A stretch of 64,000 bases of DNA from Parasponia andersonii (taxonomy: Eukaryota > Streptophyta > Magnoliopsida > Rosales > Cannabaceae). Shown here one piece after another: positions 56,909-64,000 of the stretch. Within the stretch, counting starts at the first letter, position 1. The number at the start of each line of letters is the position of its first letter. A model generated the notes under the pieces. That model saw nothing but the letters and a program-made list of their open reading frames with translations, was not told where the DNA came from and did not search any database. Location of the stretch: NCBI GenBank assembly GCA_002914805.1, contig JXTB01000167.1, forward strand, positions 397,201-461,200, given 5' to 3'. Both the position numbers and the translations under genes were made by a program.

Positions 56909-58501
56909 ATAATTTTCATCTTGACCAAAAGAAGAAGAAGAGGAAAAAAAAAAAAAAAAAAAGCTGAATTAATTGGTGCCTTTAGTATTAGTATTATTTT
57001 GTTGGAAAAGGTACCATATTATTGTCTTTTTGTTGTATGAATACGGAGGATGAGTTAATAAACTAGTATGATATATCTTATATCATATATGTAGTATGCG
57101 TTGTGAATATTAATTTAGAAGTTGTAAAGGAACGTGTGGTTTGTGACTTGACACGTTGAGTTATATTATTATTATATATGCTCGACTTCTAAGTTAATGA
57201 AGACAACCATTACAATGGTCTCGCACCGATACAGTGTTTTTGGTAAATTTTATCATTTACTTTGTTGATTTGTCTCGTATATATCTATATATGGTTTTCC
57301 CTTACGAGTAATGGAAGTAATTTGCTGAAGTGATCATGTTAATGTTGATTTCAATTCATATGCATCCCTTTTGTTGCTTATTATTATTATTATTTTTTTT
57401 TTGGCCCTTTTGGAATGGTTGTGCCACGTGTTTGCAGAGTACCGGTAAAAAACAGCTCCAAAGTCTCTAGTTTGGGATTACTTAAAGTCTTCAGGTCTGG
57501 AATCCCAATGATTTTGGCGCTTTACTTTTTCTTTTTCTTTTTGTTTTAGTTCCTAATTGTTCTTTTGAAATCTTTTTTTTTTCCTTTTATATATGCAGGA
57601 ATTTTTTTTGACTTTTAGTACCTGGGTAGAAAACACTACGAAGCAATGAATGTTACTGTTATCTATATTATGAATATGAATTCGTCACATTCCAAAAGTA
57701 CTATATATGGGCATACTTAGAGAATTCAACAACAAATTTGATGAAAATCTGCGGAGAGACGTTTCTAGAATGTTTTAACTAACACAGAATTTTTTTTTTT
57801 GGGTAAACAACTGACACAGAATTTACGAAATGACATTTTACCTATTTAATTTTTTTAACACTGTAAAAACGTACTATATAACAAGATCACCTGTTTCATT
57901 TTTATTTTTTTTTCTGTCCAATTCATCTTCCACTAATTAAATAACGACTTACGTCGATAGTAATTAAAGAAATAAACTGCATGAAAATGACACATGGCGT
58001 GAGCTTATTTGATTAGTCTCCACTTAAAGTTGAGGATAAATGATTTCCTTCCGACGGACCATATAAGTCACAACGTTATCAATACAGAAGACATAAGTTC
58101 CTGGTGTACAAATATTTGGTAGTTAGCTAATACAGCTTGACATCACATCATATATGCTAAAATATCACAAATTAGCTAATTAAGTTCAATCCGACGAAAC
58201 ATTGACAGCCAAACAATACGACTACGGTATACCTTTATCATATATATTTAACGCCGTGACCCATTAACACGAACACACCAAACCCAAGCATCTATATATA
58301 TATATATATATATAATCTAACCCTGGAATTAATTTCTAAAATTATCAATTAAAGACGACCGGCATATGTTGTGACACCTTGACGTCACATATGTTGTGCT
58401 CTCACGTTAATTAGTAGTATCAGACTAAATGTCAAAGAGCAGGTTCATGCGGTTGAGTACTTTAAATATTGGTTGCGGAGGTGAATATTACAAATGGTTA
58501 T
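56909..58501. other. PR-1 downstream region and intergenic DNA
   Basis: AATAAA at 57057-57062, about 150 bases after the stop, is a plausible polyadenylation signal for PR-1. Beyond it no gene is seen. It contains T-rich stretches near 57380-57600 and a (TA)n run at 58292-58313. Confidence 0.5.
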
Positions 58502-59205
58502 TGTTGACGGAGGTTTTGTCAACAATAAATTTTAGAAACAATAAATTTTAGAAAAAATTAGGAGATGTGGCTTGTATCAATAGAATTATTAATCAAAGTA
58601 AATAAAAAGGTAAAGATTTTATAGTAGTTCATCCCCGAAAAAGATGAGCTTACGTTCACTGTTTTTCATTATATTCTGAAGAATTATAAGAACTCAAAAT
58701 TACAATGTGTTGTCTCAAAAGAAGAAAATACTCTTAATTCTTTTTGCTTCTCTAGATTCGGAAAAATCATCCTCCTTCCCAAAACCTTGAGCTCCCTTTA
58801 TATAAATGAGGGTAACTCAATGTTCCTAATTGTGAAAATGAGTAACTACAATCGGGTAATACAATTTGAGTGGCAACATAATTGGGTAATCACTTAAATC
58901 GGGTAACAAGTCGAACTTGAAAGAGAGACTTTTGTTTCTCTTTCCTTGTAGGTTACCCGTTTGACGAAGTAAAGACTAGTTTCCTTTTCTTTCGGGTCGC
59001 ACATAACCTATTCGGAGGAGGTCGCACACAACCCCTATACAGTGGAGGTCACACATAACATATGTGATGGAGGTCGCACATAACCTATGCGGTGGAGGTC
59101 GCAGATAACCTATACGGTGGAGGTCGCACATATTCTATACGGTGGAGGTCGCACATATTCTTACACATACGACCTGGCATAGGATTTTAGATCGTAAAAT
59201 AATTG
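58502..59205 (-). repeat. 3' LTR of the Tat-like element
   Basis: On + it starts TGTTGACGGAGG (CA end on -), and it matches the reverse complement of 1-555 in order. The other border is placed next to the C run at 59206-59211, i.e. the polypurine tract on -; the exact LTR start may differ by several bases. It contains the 25-bp tandem array at 58995-59175. Confidence 0.7.
58995..59175 (-). repeat. 25-bp tandem array in the LTR, about 7 copies
   Basis: Units beginning GGTCGCACATAACCTATNCGG start at 58995, 59020, 59047, 59072, 59097, 59122 and 59147. Spacing is 25 bases except one 27-base unit. The LTR at the window start has at least one such unit at its left edge. Confidence 0.95.
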
Positions 59206-59220
59206 CCCCCCAACTCCATT
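59206..59220 (-). other. Polypurine tract
   Basis: On - the sequence reads AATGGAGTTGGGGGG, placed directly before the 3' LTR as expected for plus-strand priming in LTR retrotransposons. Confidence 0.6.
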
Positions 59221-59727
59221 AGTTCTTTAGGACAAAATGGAGCTTCCTTTAAATATAGATGAGTACGAACTTTAAAAAATACGATGTCACGACCTAGACT
59301 TGAGATCCTTAAAGAGTCGAAGAGTCGCCAGATCTCAAACCTCATCTTTCTCAAGATCACGTGCACCTTTTTCTGATAGACGAAAATACATGTCGCCTTT
59401 TCTAAGAAAATAGTAGAACTCGAGGAGACTCAAGGATATTGATGATGCCAACCATCGTTTTTAAACCGAATCTTTTCAAATTTCGAAAGATACTGATTTA
59501 ATTTCAGAAAAAATCAAATCCTGCATAAACTTCGGCCTTTAGATCTGAAAATCAAAGATCTTCATCTACGGCTATGATTTAGCGATGTTCGAGGTATAAA
59601 TATCGAAAATTAATCCGTTTCTGCTTCTTTATTACAGACTCCATCTTTCTAAAAAACTCGAAATTTTTCAAAGAACCCTATAGCGCCGTTTCGTCCTTCA
59701 GCTCGCATAATTCTGATACCTTCTCCG

Positions 59728-62327
59728 ATGGAATTCAGACCGTATCTCAATCCCTCCGCTTCCGAAGAAAGGTTAGTTTATTTCTTCTCTCCTATTGTTC
59801 TTCGTCTGTTCTTGAAAAAGCTTAGTTTCAATTTCTGGGAATAGAAACACACCCTATATTCGAACGAACTAGAATAGGAATTTTTCTAGATCTCCCTTTT
59901 CTAGTTCATAGAATAGACTCTTACTAGATAATGGTCAAGGAAAAACTCGTGAAAAGAGTTTCTAGGGTCTGATACCCTATTTACCTATTTTTTGATAAAC
60001 TGCTCAAGCAACTTTTTTTGAATCCATAGACCAATCAAAAAAAATTTGATGAACTTGCCTGTTAGTGCAATCCTAAGATGAACCCCCAAAATCTACTAAC
60101 ACAGTGAAAATTCTTGGTGCTCGCGTAGGACTAAATCCATCCGTATTTCTTTTCAGATATCTAGTAGTGAGGATTTTAGGGAAGGGAATGCATTTTCTGG
60201 AGAATCTGACTCCAGTGTCAGCTCCATTAACCTTGAAGACTACCTCGAACCAGAACCCGAGGTAGAGATAACAGGATTCAGGCAGAATAGTCCTCGCATA
60301 GGCGACCTCTGTCCGGACCAGTGGCCTCGACATATCAAGGATGCTCCTGCCTTCTCCTCAGGATATCAATACGTAGAGGGGAATTGGTCATGTACCAACA
60401 TAAGGACGAGCTGCACATCGAACAAGCTCAGCAAAATCGTGTGCAGCTATAAGATCGCCATCCCTCTTCGTCTGCCTATGGAATTCAACCGACCTCACAC
60501 ACCACCATGCGGGATTGCTTCTTTTTCTGAAGCAGTTCTTAAGTGTGGTGTCCACCTCCCACTTCATCCGTATATAAAATCAATTATTGACTACTACGGG
60601 GTCGTCTCTTTTCAATTGACCCCTAATACATATAGATACATGGTAGGTTTGTATATACTTTACCACAATCTAGGTTTAGAGACCACTCCTGAAGAGTTCG
60701 CTTGGTTTTACCAAGTGAAATCAAACCCGTCAAATCTTGGCTTCTTTTATGCAAACAAATGTCGAACCAGGCAATAAAAACGATCTACGGGGTTCGCAAC
60801 AACATGGGAAAATGGAAAAATCTATTTTTCCACTTTGACTATGTGGATAACGGCTTCTTTCAAAACCCTGGTAGGTAGTTTTCCAATTTATTACCTTTTT
60901 TAATTTTGTTATTTTTATCTTGATCGTACTCGCATGTCATCACAGACAACAGGGAATGGCATGGACTTTCTAGGAAGCAGCTCGCAAAGGTGTACAAAAT
61001 CAACGACCTTCCAATCGAGGAATTTGATTAGAAGGTACTTGGAACTTCCAGGAACCTGGTCACTTATGGTCTGCTTCCAAAGGGAGCCGCATTCCCTAAT
61101 CCCCCTGTACGTTCGTCCAGACCTTTGAGCTCAAAGAAAAAGAAGCCAAGGAAAAAGACGGATATAGGTGCCTCGTCTTCCAGACTTAGGAAACGAAAAG
61201 CACCTACCACCCCTCCAACTTCGGAACCTTCCTCTCCAGAAACAGCATCACCACCAGCTCCTCAACCAGCTCCTCAACAAGAAGAAAGTAATTCTATATA
61301 CATTTTCTAATTACCTTTGTATTGTATCCTCCTCACTCACTTATATATCTGTGCAGAGATGGTCATCGGTAGCAGCTTGCGAGTACCACCCTCAACTCTC
61401 GGGTTTATGGCAAAAAACAAGACACCCGAGAGCACTCCGTCATCAAAAGGGAAAGAGAAGGTTGACTACTCCAAGAAAAGAAAAGTTGCCTTCGAGGACA
61501 TCCCAGCAAGCTCGCCTCCACCACAGCCTCAGCCAACGAGTCATCCTGAACCACCTAAAGAGGCTGCCACTTCTTCGGAACCGATCCTAGCAGATAAGGA
61601 TGAAGAGCTCTTCGCACTCCTCAATCAATTACCAGAGAAGGCTGGTATGAGCACAGTCTTCATTGATCGCTTCACATCCGAGGAAGGCTGGGAGCAGATA
61701 AAGCGACGATCTGCCAAGGTCGCTTTTGGATCCGCGATGAGGATGCTGGCCAATATAAGTACTTTTCTATTCTATCCTAAAATGTATTCTCTTGGTATTA
61801 ACGATTAAATTTTTCAAACTGCGGCTACTGCTGTCCTGATGCATGACCCGGTCCTCGAATGCTTGGAGAAGGCCGAAAAAGTTGAAGAGATAACCCAAGC
61901 ATTCGAGAATTCGAAGAAAGCTCGAGAGGAGAAGAGAGGAGCTTTCGACTTGGAGAGGCAGCAACTGCTTGAAGAACTGGCCAAGGAGAAGCTCGAGAAG
62001 GAGAACCTCGAGGAGAAAGTCAAAGAGCTCGAGAAAACCATCTCTGAGCATCTGGATCATATAAGAGAGGCGACCACTGAGGCGGTTCACAAAGCTATCG
62101 AAGAGTTCAAGGCGACTGAAGTCAAAGAGCTTGAAGATAAAGCTAGTGACATTACCTCATCGACCATCATTTTTAACATCTTCTGCGAGCATCCGGACTT
62201 TGACTTCTCCATCCTTACGTGGTCGAGCTCGTCCGAAGTTGGAGAGAGGATACTGCCAAAGCTGGAGATGGCAGCGCGAGCCCTTCTGCATAACACTTGT
62301 ATTTGTTTTTTATTATTTTTAGAATAA
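59728..62327 (+). pseudogene. Spliced antisense ORF of the Tat-like element (Transposase_28-type)
   Basis: I model five exons: 59728-59771, 60165-60870, 60946-61287, 61357-61758 and 61819-62327. Exon 1 starts MEFRPYLNPSASEE; exon 2 holds the core PLHPYIKSIIDYYGVVSFQL and YMVGLYILYHNLG, resembling Pfam Transposase_28 (putative gypsy-type). Exon 3 is basic and proline-rich (KKKKPRKKT, PPAPQPAPQQEE). Exon 4 has SSKGKEKVDYSKKRKVAFED. Exon 5 is a charged coiled coil (about 61850-62150). Splice phases agree at the junctions. Lesions: a probable one-base loss near 60755-60762, an in-frame TAG at 61029-61031, and AA instead of AG before exon 5 at 61817-61818. It runs opposite to pol. Its function in the family is unknown; this copy looks dead. 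Confidence 0.65.
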
Positions 62328-62974
62328 TGCGGGCTTGATCGCCCCTTCCTTTGCTTTTGTTTGGGTGACAATTCTCAATAAATATTATCATTTCTGTCAG
62401 ATATCCCTGCAAAATAATAAAAACACAACAATAATTTTAACTAAGTAGTCAATCACTAAGTGACTGATCAGTACGCTTTTAGCGATTTGAATCCAACTAA
62501 CTTAAAACGAGTTTTAAGCGTTAGGATAAGTTAGGTCGCTTAAGAAAACAGTCAATACGAGTGATGCACAATCAACTGTGTTTCAAAAGTTCCATGTCAA
62601 AATAAAATATAGCAATATATCACATCGAACAATGAACGTTTGGCTTAGTTACTTTATTGTTCGAGGAGGGAAATTGCGTAATACGATATGCTGAGGCATG
62701 AAGCGAGGTGAAAATCCTAGGATTTTAAGGAGATTCAGATACTTCGACGATCTGAAACCCCGTCTCCTCTAAATGGACGTTTGCATAGTCCCTTAGGAAA
62801 CAAGTAGGAGATAACATTTTGATCCCACTGCCCCCTGAGTTTTATGGTGTCCGAAAACTGCCATAAAACTATAAAAAGATGAACGGAAACAAGTTGAAGT
62901 AATAGCCGAAGAAATATTATTGACGGATATTATTAAAGAAGATACAGTAGGCCATTGAAGATAAACATGAAGAT
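62328..62974. other. Spacer between pol end and antisense ORF end
   Basis: No coding region recognised. The two genes converge here, so transcript ends of both strands probably lie in this stretch. An AATAAATATTATC word near 62378 on + could serve as a polyadenylation signal for the antisense ORF. Confidence 0.4.
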
Positions 62975-64000
62975 TTATTGATAATAACGACCAAGTTGTT
63001 CTGCATTCCAAGTATGCTCGATCTTTTGTCTACCGATGCAAGCTAGGTTGTATGTCCCAGGTCGAATGACATTATCAATAACATAAGGCCTTTCCCAGGA
63101 AGGCCCAAATACCCCAACGCCATGTTCCTTATTATTAGGTAGAACTCTTCGAAGGACAAGATCTCCAACTTCAAAATGTCTACTTCTGACTTTGGAGTTA
63201 TAATATCGAGCAGTGCATTATTGGTATGATGCAATTCGAAGTTGAAATTGTTCACGTCGTTCTTCTAAAAGATCGAGTTCAATTCTCAGTAATACATCAT
63301 TCTGATTTTATTCATAAACAGATCGCCGTAGAGAGCCTGCACCAATTTCAACTGGGATCATCGTTTCATATCCATAAGCCAAAGAGAATGGTCTCTCTCC
63401 AGTACTGGTTCGTTGTGTGGTGCGATAAGCCCATAAAAATTCTGGAAGTACTTCTGGCCAAGCTCCTTTATGCTCCTCTAGCTTTGTCTTTATATTCTGT
63501 TTGAGTATTTTGTTTATCGCTTCGACCTGCTCATTGGCTTGAGAATGAACAACAGTAGAGAAACTCTTCTTGATACCCAAGTTGTTGCAGAAGTCACGGA
63601 ACTCATCACAGTCGAATTGTTTCCCATTATCAGAAATTATAGTATGTGGTACACCATAACGACAGATTATAGATTTGTAAACAAAATCTATCATCTTCTT
63701 TACGGAAATGGTGCTTAAGGCCTCAGCTTCCATCCATTTTGTAAAATAATCGACTGCGACCACCGCATACTTCAAACCTCCTCGTGCCAATGGAAGCATC
63801 CCGATAATATCAATTCCCCAAATAGCAAATGGCCATGGACTAGTCATTGAAGTTAAAGGAACATGTGGTTTTCTAGGAATAGTCGCAAATCGTTGACATT
63901 TATCACACTTCCTAGCAAATTCCAATGTATCCTTCTTCATAGTTGGCCAAAAATACCCTTGTCGAAGAATCTTATTTGCAAGTGCTTGCCCCCTAGAATG
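62975..64000 (-). pseudogene. Gypsy integrase, C-terminal pol (partial, two stops)
   Basis: The frame enters from beyond the window end. The zinc region includes CDKC, then the catalytic core with Asp in WGIDIIG, Asp in IISDNGKQF and Glu 36 residues later in NEQVEAINK (D-D-35-E). The block FLWAYRTTQRTSTGERPFSL and the later GDLVLRRVLP, GPSWERPYVI and TWNAEQLGRYYQ end are typical of Ty3/gypsy Tat/Athila-like integrases. In-frame stops at 63308-63310 and 63218-63220 break the C-terminal part; the final stop is at 62975-62977. Otherwise the frame is well kept, suggesting a fairly young element. Confidence 0.85.

Larger units (their letters stand above)
58502..64000 (-). mobile_element. Ty3/gypsy Tat-like retrotransposon (3' half in window)
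   Basis: On - the order is integrase (64000 to 62975), a spacer, a region whose opposite strand carries a spliced ORF, a polypurine tract (59220-59206) and the 3' LTR (about 59205-58502). An extra ORF between pol and the 3' LTR, in antisense, is known for Tat-lineage gypsy elements of plants. The element's 5' half lies beyond 64000. GTTAT just before the LTR is a possible target-site copy that cannot be checked here. Confidence 0.8.

Noticed and set aside
60073-60333. 86-codon frame on - opposite exon 2 of the antisense ORF
   Set aside because: Overlaps a better supported frame on + and has no gypsy motif.
1-64000. Prokaryotic systems (CRISPR arrays, operons, riboswitches) or an integrated virus
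   Set aside because: All tandem repeats lack CRISPR-like spacers; genes are intron-containing plant types; no capsid, movement or viral replicase sequence was recognised, only LTR retrotransposon and CACTA genes.

Overview
This is AT-rich nuclear DNA from a flowering plant, most likely a eudicot. The evidence is one UDP-glycosyltransferase gene of flavonoid 3-O-glycosyltransferase (UGT78) type with a single intron, one intronless pathogenesis-related PR-1 gene, and a dense layer of plant-type LTR retrotransposons and a CACTA DNA transposon. I cannot name the species. Only two host genes look intact: UGT (two exons, 27034-27517 and 36934-37814) and PR-1 (56387-56908). Both are GC-rich islands in AT-rich surroundings.

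Layout. 1-555: LTR of a Ty3/gypsy Tat-like element on +. 556-4000: no clear gene, with a 0.78 kb inverted-repeat element (2094-2871) holding an exon-like piece. 4000-8050: decayed LTR sequence, a broken copia pol and its likely 3' LTR. About 9086-17480: a decayed CACTA element whose genes lie on - (TNP2 transposase, Ptta/En/Spm-type protein, Ulp1-like protease piece). 17481-20527: intergenic DNA with SINE-like, MITE-like and fold-back candidates. 20528-24656: an internally deleted copia element split by a solo LTR (21867-23425). 27034-37814: the UGT gene, whose 9.4 kb intron holds a 7 kb copia element on the same strand. 38121-39020: two inverted copies of a dispersed repeat. 39588-41416: a short non-autonomous copia element with a perfect 5-bp target duplication. 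41812-50790: a long, heavily decayed copia element with target duplication GCAAT. 50796-56386: repeats and intergenic DNA. 56387-56908: PR-1. 58502-64000+: a Tat-like gypsy element on -, with its 3' LTR, an integrase region and a spliced ORF running antisense to pol.

How it fits together. Most of the window is a graveyard of nested and tandem mobile elements, nearly all broken by stops, frameshifts, deletions and small tandem duplications. The two host genes are unrelated in function: UGT in specialised metabolism, PR-1 in apoplastic defence. I found no undescribed multi-gene system. The observations most worth following are the antisense spliced ORF in the gypsy element, the CAPE-type peptide at the PR-1 C-terminus, the transposon-swollen UGT intron with inverted repeats flanking the insertion, the GC-rich 27-bp (9-residue) repeat and AT-only patterned tract inside the long copia element, and a dispersed repeat family rich in TAACTGGTAAC-like words.
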